From Abditibacterium sp. (GTDB lineage: Bacteria > Armatimonadota > Abditibacteriia > Abditibacteriales > Abditibacteriaceae): a DNA stretch of 44,528 nucleotides. The notes under the pieces are model-generated. The model did not search any database, was not told the DNA's origin, and worked only from the letters and a program-made list of their open reading frames with translations. This document shows, in pieces, positions 24,926-32,703 of the stretch. The stretch spans positions 176,048 to 220,575 of the forward strand of contig JAUJNG010000007.1 in assembly GCA_030448265.1 (NCBI GenBank), given 5' to 3'. The translations under genes were made by a program, and so were the position numbers. Every line of letters begins with the position of its first letter. The stretch's first letter is position 1.

Positions 24926-25744
24926 ATGCCTTCCCCAATTTCTCCACAGCCCCGCCGTCTTTCGGTTTCGACCTGGTCTTTGCATCACTGGCTCGGCGCG
25001 CCGCCGTTTTTCGGGCCGGAAGGGTCTTCCTCCAATTTCAGCGGCGAGAAACTGCTCAAATTGCCCTCTCAACTCGCCGCTTTCGGCATTTCGACGCTGG
25101 AAATCTGTCACTTTCATCTGCCGACGCGCGACGAAACCTTTCTGGCGCAGCTTCGCGCTGAACTGGAGGCGCATCGCATCGAATTGTGGGCCTTTCTCAT
25201 TGACGACGGCGATTTGAACCATTCCCAGCACGCGGCGCGCGATCAAACGTGGATCGAAAGCTATCTGCCGGTCGCCGCGCAACTGGGCGCGCACTGCGCT
25301 CGCGTGGTCGCCGGAAAAGGCCCGCCGACGCCCGAAAACCTCTCGCACAGCATCGGGGCGCTCCAAACGCTGGCGAATCGGGCCGAGGGGCTGGGTTTAC
25401 GCCTGCTTACCGAAAACTGGTTCGATACGGCAGGCACTCCGGCCTCGACACTTCAGATTTTGGACGCCCTTGATGGACGGTTGGGGCTGATGCTCGATTT
25501 CGGCAACTGGAAAGGCGACGGCAAATACGAAAATTTAGCGCGCATCGCGCCGCGTGCCGAATCGTGCCACACCAAGGCCGCTTTCACAGACGGGCAGATC
25601 GAGCGCGAGGATTACCTCCAGTGCCTCGAAATCACCAAAAACGCCAATTTTCAGGGGCCATACACGCTGATTTATGATTCTGGCGGCGACGAATGGAACG
25701 GTTTGAGCCTCGAACGCGAAATTGTTGAACCTTTCTTGCATTAA
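24926..25744 (+). CDS. sugar phosphate isomerase/epimerase-like TIM-barrel protein
   Basis: 272 residues of the xylose-isomerase-like/AP-endonuclease-2 TIM-barrel superfamily. STLEICHFHLP, LWAFLIDDGDLN, GAHCARVVAGKGPP, LLTENWFD, GLMLDFGNWKG and ESCHTKAAF correspond to the successive barrel strands carrying the metal-binding Glu, Asp and His. The exact reaction is unknown; relatives act on sugars, inositols or hydroxypyruvate. A bidirectional terminator follows at once. Confidence 0.85.
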   Translation: MPSPISPQPRRLSVSTWSLHHWLGAPPFFGPEGSSSNFSGEKLLKLPSQLAAFGISTLEICHFHLPTRDETFLAQLRAELEAHRIELWAFLIDDGDLNHSQHAARDQTWIESYLPVAAQLGAHCARVVAGKGPPTPENLSHSIGALQTLANRAEGLGLRLLTENWFDTAGTPASTLQILDALDGRLGLMLDFGNWKGDGKYENLARIAPRAESCHTKAAFTDGQIEREDYLQCLEITKNANFQGPYTLIYDSGGDEWNGLSLEREIVEPFLH

Positions 25745-25774
25745 AAAAGCCCCGCGAATTTCGCGGGGCTTTTC
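25744..25774. terminator. bidirectional rho-independent terminator
   Basis: AAAAAGCCCCGCG and CGCGGGGCTTTT form a perfect stem around AATTT, with A-tract and T-tract on either side. It serves the isomerase gene (ends 25744) and the convergent NDH-2 gene (ends 25778). Confidence 0.92.
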
Positions 25775-25777
25775 GAT

Positions 25778-27124
25778 TTACGAAGCGATGAGTTTCTCAG
25801 TTTTCTCGTCAACTTTTCCAGTCATGACGCGGACGCCTCGATCCTTATTCATCCAGTTGAACATCCAGTTGAAAATCGAAACGAAGCGGTTTCGCCAGCC
25901 CTGAAGAAACATGACGTGAACCACCAGCCACATCACCCAGCCAGGGAAAAACGTGCCCCAGCGCGTGCCCATCTTCATCGGAATCGGCTTGGAAGACGAA
26001 ACGATGGCCGCGTTGCGTCCGATAATGGCCATCGAGCCTTTGTCTTTGTATTTGAACTTGCTCGGCTGCCCGCCCGCCGCGATGACCATGATGTTTTCCG
26101 CCGCCTGTTTGGCCATCTGCACCGCTACCTGCGCGACCTGGGGATACGCCATCACGCGGTCGCCCCATTTGAAGCCTTCGAGATACGCCATGTCGCCCAC
26201 CACGAACACATCGGGATGTTCGGGCAGATTGAGTTCTTCATTGACCTGCACCCGCGCGCCGCGCTGCAATGTGAGCCCAAGTTTGTCGCCCAGCATCGCG
26301 CCGCGCACGCCCGCCGCCCAGATGACGGTGCCCGCCGCGAGGGTGCGGCCATCTTTGAAATTGACCACGTTATCCGCCACGCTATCGACGGCGGCGTTGA
26401 GCATGATTTCCACGCCCCGATCTTCCAAAACTTTGGCGGTCGATTTTTGCAGCGGCGACGGCCCTTTGATGGCCGGATCGCTAAAGGGCAGCATGATGTT
26501 GCCCATCGCTTCGATCAAAATCACGCGCGCCTGCGCCATATCCAGGCTGGGAAAATCGCGTTTGAAGTTGTATTTGAAGAGTTCGACGTAAGCGCCCGCG
26601 AGTTCAACCCCCGTCGGCCCTCCGCCCACGATGGCGACGGTCATGAGCTGCTTGCGCTTTTCGGGGTCGGTTTCGGTCTGCGCTTTTTCAAACGCCGCGA
26701 TGACGTGGTTGCGAAGTTCTTCGGCCTGATCGACATCTTTCATCGAAAAGGTGGTTTCGGCGAGGGCATCGTTGCCGAAATAAAACTGCGCGCTTCCCGC
26801 CGCCAGAATCAAATAATCGTAGGGAATCGGCGCGCCGTTTTCGATCTGCACCTGTTTACCGGCGAAATCGACGCCCGACACGTCGGCGAGCTGAAAATCG
26901 GCGTTTTTATAAGAGTGGATGAGGCCGCGAATCGGGTAGGCGATGGAGGCCGAATCGAGCTGGCCCGTCGCCACCTGATAAAGAAGCGGCCAGAAACCGT
27001 GATAATTGTTGCGATCCACGAGCAAAACATCGACGGCCTTGTTGCCGAGCGTTTTGAGCGCCGAAAGTCCGCCGAATCCGGCGCCGACGATGACCACTTT
27101 GGGCCGTTGGGTAGCAGTTGCCAT
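25778..27124 (-). CDS. ndh: type II NADH dehydrogenase (NDH-2)
   Basis: 448 residues. A single-subunit, non-proton-pumping NADH:quinone oxidoreductase bound to the inner face of the membrane. FAD site VVIVGAGFGGLSALKTL at the N-terminus, YHGFWPLLYQVATGQL, the NAD site AIVGGGPTGVELAGAY, and the second FAD motif FVVGDMAYLEG. The C-terminal ~60 residues are amphipathic or hydrophobic (WVMWLVVHVMFLQGW and FVSIFNWMFNWM), the membrane anchor. The ATG at 27124 was chosen because the family begins there; the longer frame to 27238 is not conserved. Confidence 0.93.
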   Translation of the reverse strand: MATATQRPKVVIVGAGFGGLSALKTLGNKAVDVLLVDRNNYHGFWPLLYQVATGQLDSASIAYPIRGLIHSYKNADFQLADVSGVDFAGKQVQIENGAPIPYDYLILAAGSAQFYFGNDALAETTFSMKDVDQAEELRNHVIAAFEKAQTETDPEKRKQLMTVAIVGGGPTGVELAGAYVELFKYNFKRDFPSLDMAQARVILIEAMGNIMLPFSDPAIKGPSPLQKSTAKVLEDRGVEIMLNAAVDSVADNVVNFKDGRTLAAGTVIWAAGVRGAMLGDKLGLTLQRGARVQVNEELNLPEHPDVFVVGDMAYLEGFKWGDRVMAYPQVAQVAVQMAKQAAENIMVIAAGGQPSKFKYKDKGSMAIIGRNAAIVSSSKPIPMKMGTRWGTFFPGWVMWLVVHVMFLQGWRNRFVSIFNWMFNWMNKDRGVRVMTGKVDEKTEKLIAS

Positions 27125-27327
27125 AACCAAGAAATTCTCCGAGCGTGTTGTGCCTCGCCACTCGCGCCTTAAATCGTTCATCGTGGCGAGAATCCGAAAC
27201 CTTGTGAATTCTATCACGAAGTCGGGGCCACTTTTCAAGGTGTGAGCGGGGAAAATTTTGGAAACGAAGTGTTGAATTGGCCAAAAATTTGTCTTAGGCT
27301 TGCCACTCTCAATCGAAAGGGGACAAG

Positions 27328-27609
27328 ATGAACATTCAAGTTTTGGAGATCAGCATTTCGCCGGAAGACATCGCCGGCGCGGGGCCTGGCATCATCGCCA
27401 ACCCGATTGCCACCGCGCTGAGCCGCGCGACCGGCGCGCGCTGGCGGGTGTGGGACGGTCGCATCGCGCAGGAAATGTGCGCGCCGTATCGCGTGGTGTC
27501 GCTGCCGGAAAATGTGGTGGAAGCGTGGCACACCACCAACGATTTTTCAAAGCTGCCGCCGTTTAGCTTTCAAATCGAGTTGCAGGACGAGGAGAAATTC
27601 GCCGCTTGA
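27328..27609 (+). CDS. small conserved-looking hypothetical protein
   Basis: 93 residues, family not recognised. It reads as a compact alpha/beta protein (IQVLEISISPEDI, ARWRVWDGRIAQEM, PYRVVSLPENVVEAW) without signal peptide or TM. AAGGGG lies six bases before the ATG, a good ribosome binding site, and a strong terminator follows, so it is a real monocistronic gene. Codon use is like its neighbours. Confidence 0.7.
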   Translation: MNIQVLEISISPEDIAGAGPGIIANPIATALSRATGARWRVWDGRIAQEMCAPYRVVSLPENVVEAWHTTNDFSKLPPFSFQIELQDEEKFAA

Positions 27610-27623
27610 ACGTCCTTGCGACG

Positions 27624-27665
27624 ACAAAACCGCCGCTTTCGATGAAAGCGGCGGTTTTGTTTTTA
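27624..27665 (+). terminator. strong rho-independent terminator
   Basis: A perfect 17-bp stem (27624-27640 with 27644-27660), GAT loop and TTTTT, 14 bases after the stop of the 93-residue gene. Confidence 0.93.
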
Positions 27666-27892
27666 AGGCGGTGTTGAAAATTCCTACGACCAGCACCACC
27701 CCATTTCGGCAGAAACAAGTTGTCGCAAGTGCCGCCGCTTCTGTCGCTCGATTTATTGATTTGAAAGGCGTAGCCTGGGTAGATTTAAGGGCGAAAAGCT
27801 CACACGAAAACGGCTTCTTATTGATAATGGGGCGTCGGCGGGCGTTTGGAAGCTTCCGGCGCCAATGGCTGTCTCGCGCGGGAACGGCAAGT
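27666..27892. other. intergenic stretch with no supported gene
   Basis: No frame looks like a protein I recognise, and no RNA gene is seen. Open frames here are short and lack start signals. It leads into the MITE-like element, so it may be decayed mobile or repeat sequence. Confidence 0.5.
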
Positions 27893-28073
27893 AATAACCA
27901 GTGTTGCGGGTTTTGGATTTGGCCCCGAAAAACGGGGCGAGAAGCGGATTTGAAACAATAAATTTACAAAAAGACGTTTTCTAATCGATAAAAATCGCCG
28001 TTTTAGGTCTTTGCTTCTCGCGTTTCGGTTCCCAATACGCCTTGAGCGGCTAAACCCGCAACACTGGTTAATA
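27893..28073. mobile_element. MITE-like hairpin element with ~19-bp terminal inverted repeats
   Basis: Termini TAACCAGTGTTGCGGGTTT (about 27894-27912) and AAACCCGCAACACTGGTTA (about 28052-28070) are perfect inverted copies, followed on each side by AT (ATAT on the right). Further inside, CGAGAAGC (27938-27945) and GCTTCTCG (28013-28020) also pair, as do CCCCG/CGGGG. The whole ~180 bp can fold into one long imperfect hairpin, has no coding capacity and is more AT-rich in the middle. This is the form of a non-autonomous miniature element; no matching transposase is present in the window. Confidence 0.65.
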
Positions 28074-28164
28074 TAGCACGTTTTATGTGAGAAATTAGGC
28101 GTTGTGGCCCTGTTCTCAAGTCAGGTGCAGATGGATGACATTCCAACTCAAGTCCTTTCAATAC

Positions 28165-28407
28165 TTACTTGCTTTCCTCTTCAATCGTCATGATGAAGAC
28201 CCTATATATAGCATAAACCATGCAAGGGAAAGCTAATGCAAGAACTTTGAGTATTGCTTCACCTTCATTTCCTTTTATGTCAAACATCCGCTTAGCTAAA
28301 AACATATAAAAAATTATTGATAAATCACATGTAGTGGTAATTAGGCGGTGAGAGCGATTTGTTTTCATAAAATTCGATTTCTGGGGCGCAGGTGGCAATC
28401 CTTCCAT
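28165..28407 (-). CDS. small AT-rich two-TM hypothetical protein
   Basis: 80 residues. Two hydrophobic segments (CDLSIIFYMFLAKRMF and ILKVLALAFPCMVYAIYRVFIMTI) and a charged C-terminus; not recognised. TATAAA ends eight bases before the ATG at 28407, fitting the leaderless pattern seen elsewhere; an internal ATG at 28368 is the alternative. Base composition is much more AT-rich than the rest of the window, and it lies next to the MITE-like element, so it was probably acquired. Confidence 0.45.
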   Translation of the reverse strand: MEGLPPAPQKSNFMKTNRSHRLITTTCDLSIIFYMFLAKRMFDIKGNEGEAILKVLALAFPCMVYAIYRVFIMTIEEESK

Positions 28408-28479
28408 GCCTCAATTTTATAACACAGGCAAAGAAAAACCCACACGCGTTTCTCCTCGGCGGGAGGTCTCATCCACGGT

Positions 28480-30193
28480 TTAAGCGATGCTGCGCCGCAG
28501 TTCATCTATCGTCTGCGGCCCCTGCGTGGCGCGTTCCTGCTGGCGCTTGATGGCGGCTGCCAGCAGCCCGCTAAAAAGCGGGTGAGCGCGCGTCGGGCGG
28601 CTTTTGAATTCGGGATGGAACTGCGAGGCGATGAAATACGGGTGGTTTTCCAACTCGATGATTTCCGCCAGACGTCCATCGGGCGACAGCCCTGACAATT
28701 TGAGGCCCGCGCTCGTGAGTTGGCGGTGATAGCGCGGATTGACTTCGTAGCGATGGCGATGGCGCTCTAAAATCAGGCTTTGACCGTAAAGCCGGTGCGC
28801 CAGAGTGTTCGGCGCGATGGAGCAGGGCTGCGTGCCCAATCGCATGGTGCCGCCTTTTTTCTCGACGGCGCGCTGTTCCTTGAGAATGGCGATGACGGGA
28901 TGCGGCGTCTGGGCATCGAATTCGGTCGAATGGGCGCCTTCGAGACAGGCGACGTTGCGCGCGAATTCGATGACGGCGGTTTGCAGGCCCAGACACAATC
29001 CGAGAAAGGGCAGATCGTTTTCGCGCGCCCAGCGAATCGCCTCGATTTTGCCTTCGACGCCGCGTTCGCCAAAGCCCCCAGGAATGAGCAGCGCGTCGCA
29101 CTCCGACAATTCGCGCGCGATGCCTTCGCGGTCTTCGGCGTCGATCCACACGATTTCGGCGGCCGCTTCGTTATCGAGCGCGCCGTGTTCGATGCTTTCG
29201 ACCACCGAAATATAAGTGTCGGGCTGCGCGGCGTGTTCGAGATATTTGCCGCAAATCGCCACTTTGACCGTGTGTTTGGGGCTTTCGATGGTGCGGGCGA
29301 TGTGCTGCCAGCGCGAAAGGTCGGGCGTTTCGTCGGGCAGGCCCAGGCGCTTCAAAACTTTTTTGGCGAAGCCCTGTTCTTCGAATCTGACCGGCAAATG
29401 ATAGATGTGCTGCGCGTCGAGGCCCTCAAGGATGCCGTCGATGGAAATATCGCAAAACAGCGCGATTTTGGCTTTCATTTCGTCGGAAAGCGGCGCTTTG
29501 GTGCGGCAAATCAGGATGTCGGGCGTGATGCCGATATTGCGAAGTTCCCGAACCGAATGCTGCGTCGGCTTGGTTTTCATCTCGTTTTTCGGCCCCACGA
29601 AAGGAACGAGGGTGACGTGAACATACATCACGTTTTCGGTTCCCTCGTCGATTTTCATCTGCCGAATCGCTTCGGTGAAGGGCAGCGATTCGATGTCGCC
29701 GATGGTGCCGCCGATTTCGATAATGGCGATATCGGCGTCGTTTTCGTGGGCGTTGGCGCGAATGCGGTCTTTGATTTCGTCGGTGATGTGGGGAATGACC
29801 TGCACGGTGTGCCCCAGATAATCGCCGCGCCGCTCGCGCTCGATGACGCTGCGATAGACCACGCCCGTCGTCATATTGGAGAGTTTGCCGAGGTTTTGAT
29901 CGACAAAACGTTCGTAGTGGCCCAGATCGAGGTCGGTTTCGGCGCCGTCTTCGGTGACGAAAACTTCGCCGTGCTGATGCGGATTCATGGTGCCCGCATC
30001 GGTCTTCGGTGACGAAAACTTCGCCGTGCTGATGCGGATTCATGGTGCCCGCATCGACGTTGAGGTAGGGGTCGATTTTCTGGATGGAGATTTTGAGGCC
30101 GCGCGCTTTGAGAAGCGTGCCCAGACAGGCCGTCGCGATGCCTTTTCCGATGGACGAAACCACGCCGCCGGTCACGAAAACATACTTGGTCAT
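28480..30193 (-). pseudogene. pyrG: CTP synthase, frameshifted by a 55-bp tandem duplication
   Basis: Converts UTP to CTP using glutamine. The N-terminal 61 codons from ATG 30193 ([22 protein letters not shown], then [26 protein letters not shown]) are intact, then a second copy of the same 55 bp (29947-30001 repeating 30002-30056) shifts the frame. The remainder continues correctly in another frame from a repeated [10 protein letters not shown]: amidoligase domain, then the class I glutamine amidotransferase domain with PGGFGERG, GLCLGLQ (nucleophile Cys) and the C-terminal HPEF. Removing one 55-bp copy restores an uninterrupted 552-residue enzyme of normal length. As the gene is usually essential, an assembly artefact is the likeliest explanation. 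Confidence 0.93.
29947..30056. repeat. exact 55-bp tandem duplication inside pyrG
   Basis: Two adjacent identical copies, 29947-30001 and 30002-30056. The unit length is 3x18+1, so it shifts the reading frame. Confidence 0.97.
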
Positions 30194-30286
30194 AAAATTA
30201 AAGGGAGTCGGAGGCGGAATTGCGCCCCGATGATTTTACCAAAATGCGTTTTCGACTTCGCTTCGGGTGCCAGGAAAGGCGCTTAA

Positions 30287-30868
30287 TCAGGAATCCGGCC
30301 ACAAAATGGTGAGTTTGGGCCATCGTTCCTGCCAGCCTTTGGTGGTCATGCGCCGCAGATAAACGGCTTTGGCTTCGGGCGTCACCAGGTTGGGCCGCAC
30401 CACGAGGCCAAAGAGATCTTCGAGACCAAAAGGCGCGATGATCTCGATTTGACCGGCGTCGGTGAGCGAAACGCCGATGGCCGTCACAGTTTCGGCCCAG
30501 CGCGAAATCGCATCCTCAATGGAATGGTAGGGCCGGTCGCGGTTGTAGAGATGAATGGTGGCCTGATTCACCGCCTCCCACTCCACATCCGGCACGCAAT
30601 GCGAGAGTTTTCGATTGATTTCGGCTTCGCTGCGAGCGTCCGCACCGCGCGCATCGTAAAAAAGCACGTCGATATCGGAGGGGTAAGTTTTTCGCGCGTA
30701 GCCGTGCAAATCATCCCAAACGAGGTTGCGAACCGCGCCCGCCGCGATGCACCACTGTTCCACATGGAGGCTTCTTACCGCGCGCAGTAGATTCATCAGC
30801 CAGTCATCCTGTTCGATGAGCCGAATAAGTTGCGTTCGGTGCGGCACTGGGAAGGGATCTGGAGTCAT
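30287..30868 (-). CDS. nucleotidyltransferase-like protein (COG3575/DUF925)
   Basis: 193 residues. WCIAAGAVRNLVWDDLHGY, then YPSDIDVLFYD with the D-x-D of the nucleotidyltransferase fold, then VEWEAVNQATIHLYN and a Trp-rich C-terminus (KGWQERWPKLTIL) match the COG3575 family of uncharacterised nucleotidyltransferase-fold proteins. The ATG at 30868 (MTPDPFPVPHR) is preferred to upstream in-frame codons. Function unknown. It is divergent from the HIT gene and convergent with nothing; pyrG lies downstream on the same strand after a gap of about 90 bases. Confidence 0.85.
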   Translation of the reverse strand: MTPDPFPVPHRTQLIRLIEQDDWLMNLLRAVRSLHVEQWCIAAGAVRNLVWDDLHGYARKTYPSDIDVLFYDARGADARSEAEINRKLSHCVPDVEWEAVNQATIHLYNRDRPYHSIEDAISRWAETVTAIGVSLTDAGQIEIIAPFGLEDLFGLVVRPNLVTPEAKAVYLRRMTTKGWQERWPKLTILWPDS

Positions 30869-30996
30869 AGTCGAACGGCGACAGCACGGGATTGTCGCGT
30901 TCGGCACACAGCATAACAGCAAAGGATTTGAATTTGCGCGCCGCTACCAACTCGTGGCAGAACAGGGACAACCGTTAGGGTCAAGGAAAAATATTT

Positions 30997-31326
30997 ATGG
31001 CAGAAACAATTTTCGGAAAAATCGCGCGCGGCGAAGTCGCGGTTTCGCTGCTTTATGAAGACGAAGTGTGCGTCGCCTTCCCCGATATTTCGCCGCAAGC
31101 GCCGGTGCACCTTCTGGTGATTCCGCGCCACCCCTTCGAGGACGCCTACGACGCCGATGCCGAAACTCTGGGGCATTTGCTCCACGTCGCGGCCAAACTG
31201 GGCGCGCAAAACTGCCCTGGCGGGTTTCGACTCGTCACCAATCAGGGCAAGGACGGCGGGCAAAGCGTGCAGCATTTGCACATTCACGTTCTGGGCGGGC
31301 GCCAGTTGGCATGGCCGCCAGGATGA
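30997..31326 (+). CDS. HIT (histidine triad) family nucleotide hydrolase
   Basis: 109 residues, HinT-like. ETIFGKIARGEVAVSLLYEDEVCVAFPDISPQAPVHLLVIP is the family N-terminus, and the catalytic triad is in QHLHIHVLGGR near the C-terminus. Hydrolyses purine nucleoside phosphoramidates in the cytoplasm. AAGGA about ten bases before the ATG is the ribosome binding site, and TAGGGT further up could be a -10. Its TGA overlaps the ATG of the deacetylase gene, so the two are translated together. Confidence 0.93.
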   Translation: MAETIFGKIARGEVAVSLLYEDEVCVAFPDISPQAPVHLLVIPRHPFEDAYDADAETLGHLLHVAAKLGAQNCPGGFRLVTNQGKDGGQSVQHLHIHVLGGRQLAWPPG

Positions 31327-32126
31327 AACGCTTTTTCTTCCGAACGGCGAGCGCGTTTTTCGCCCTCCTCGCGCTGAGTGGATGCCGAAAATCGGCGCCG
31401 GTGCCCACTCCCACTCCCACTCCGCGTCCCGCGCGCCCCAAACCACGCGCCGTGCGTCCCAAACCACGCGCCGTCAAACCCCAAATCGTTTACGCGGTTC
31501 GCACGAGGGAACGGGTCTTCGCGCTCACTTTCGACGACGGCCCGCATCCCACTTACACGCCGCAAGTGCTGGCGGCGCTCAGAAAACGCGGGGTGAAAGC
31601 CACTTTTTTCATGGTCGGCTCGATGGTGCGCGCTTATCCGAAAATGGCTCAGACGGTTCGCAAAGCAGGCCATGTGACGGCTAATCACAGTTGGAGCCAT
31701 CCTTTCAAGCCTAAAGCGCCCCACACCGAAGTCGAGCGCACCGACGCCGTGATGAAACGCGTTCGGGGCGCGCCAAACACGCTGTTTCGTCCGCCTTACG
31801 GCTTGCTCCACAACGGCATGGCTCAAGCCGCACTCAAACGAGGCGAAAGCGTGATTATCTGGTCGAGTTTCGGCGCCGATTGGGAGAAAAACGCGACTTC
31901 GGCGAGCATCGCCGCCAAAGTTTTGCGCCACGCCGCGCCTGGCGGCATCGCTTTACTGCACGATGGCGGTGGACATCGCGGCGCGACCGTCGCGGCTTTG
32001 CCCATCATCATCGACACCCTGAAAAAGCGCGGCTACCGTTTCGTGACCGTGCCGCAACTCCTCAAAATGGGGCCAGTGGTTTCCAGTCCGCCGCCGCAAA
32101 TCAAACGGCCTGCGGGAGACGGGTAA
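31323..32126 (+). CDS. polysaccharide deacetylase lipoprotein (NodB-like)
   Basis: 267 residues. The N-terminus MKRFFFRTASAFFALLALSGC is a lipoprotein signal with lipobox LSGC, followed by a Pro/Arg linker made of two copies of RPKPRAV. The NodB domain (about residues 65-255) has TFDDGPHPTYT (motif 1, Asp-Asp), NHSWSHP (motif 2, two His), RPPYG (motif 3), and LLHDGGG (motif 5). It removes acetyl groups from peptidoglycan or an exopolysaccharide at the cell surface. The ATG at 31323 overlaps the HIT stop (ATGA); an ATG at 31311 would add four residues. Confidence 0.9.
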   Translation: MKRFFFRTASAFFALLALSGCRKSAPVPTPTPTPRPARPKPRAVRPKPRAVKPQIVYAVRTRERVFALTFDDGPHPTYTPQVLAALRKRGVKATFFMVGSMVRAYPKMAQTVRKAGHVTANHSWSHPFKPKAPHTEVERTDAVMKRVRGAPNTLFRPPYGLLHNGMAQAALKRGESVIIWSSFGADWEKNATSASIAAKVLRHAAPGGIALLHDGGGHRGATVAALPIIIDTLKKRGYRFVTVPQLLKMGPVVSSPPPQIKRPAGDG

Positions 32127-32129
32127 ACT
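32124..32129 (+). promoter_or_regulatory. putative -10 box TAAACT before yqeY
   Basis: TAAACT ends ten bases before the ATG at 32140, with no ribosome binding site. The box overlaps the last codons and stop of the deacetylase. Confidence 0.4.
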
Positions 32130-32139
32130 TCTCACTCTT

Positions 32140-32595
32140 ATGGACACCCTCACCGAGCGCATCACCAATTCGTGGAAAGAGGCCCTGAAAAGCGGCGACA
32201 CGACGCGCAAAGACACGCTGTCGGGCCTGCGCGCCGCGATCAAACGAGCCGAGATCGACGCCCGCACCGGCGCCGAGTTGGACGACACCGCGCGTCAGGC
32301 CGTCATCGACAAAGAAGGCAAAAAGCGCCGCGAAGCCATTGAGGAATACACCAAAGCGAACCGCCTCGACCTCGCCGACAAGGAAAAGGCCGAACTCGAC
32401 ATCATCGCCGAGTTTCTGCCGCAGCAAATGACGGATGATGAACTCCTGGCCGTCGTGCGCGACTCCATCGCCGAGGTGGGCGCGGCGAGTCCCAAAGAAA
32501 TGGGCAAAGTGATGGGCGTTTTAGTCCCCAAAATCGCCGGACGCGCCGATGGCAAAAAAGCATCAGCTCTGGTCAAAGAACTGCTGAGTCAATGA
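32140..32595 (+). CDS. yqeY: GatB/YqeY family protein
   Basis: 151 residues, full length for YqeY: LTERITNSWKEALKSGDTTRKDTLSGLRAAIKRAEID, then AVIDKEGKKRREAIEEY, EFLPQQMTDDELLAVV, and the C-terminal MGKVMGVLVPKIAGRADGKKASALVKELL. It shares the tail domain with GatB of the tRNA-dependent amidotransferase and may bind tRNA. Found next to phoH, as in many bacteria where it follows ribosomal gene rpsU; no rpsU is seen here. Confidence 0.93.
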   Translation: MDTLTERITNSWKEALKSGDTTRKDTLSGLRAAIKRAEIDARTGAELDDTARQAVIDKEGKKRREAIEEYTKANRLDLADKEKAELDIIAEFLPQQMTDDELLAVVRDSIAEVGAASPKEMGKVMGVLVPKIAGRADGKKASALVKELLSQ

Positions 32596-32601
32596 ACAAT
32601 T

Positions 32602-32688
32602 ATTCACCACAGAGTCACGGAGACACAGAGATTTTTTGAGATTCTTACCCTCGAACCTCTCTGTGTCTCCGTGTCTCTGTGGTGAATT
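32602..32688. repeat. palindromic repeat family C, copy 2
   Basis: Left arm ATTCACCACAGAGTCACGGA, right arm TCCGTGTCTCTGTGGTGAAT, about 87 bp overall. It fills the space between yqeY and phoH, leaving only 15 bases for the phoH translation signal. Confidence 0.9.
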
Positions 32689-32703
32689 AAAAGAAGAACC
32701 ATC

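Noticed and set aside
28780..30012. Plus-strand open frame opposite pyrG
   Set aside because: Antisense shadow of the CTP synthase gene.
31311..31325. Upstream ATG as start of the polysaccharide deacetylase
   Set aside because: The ATG at 31323 gives a cleaner lipoprotein signal peptide and the ATGA coupling used repeatedly in this genome.
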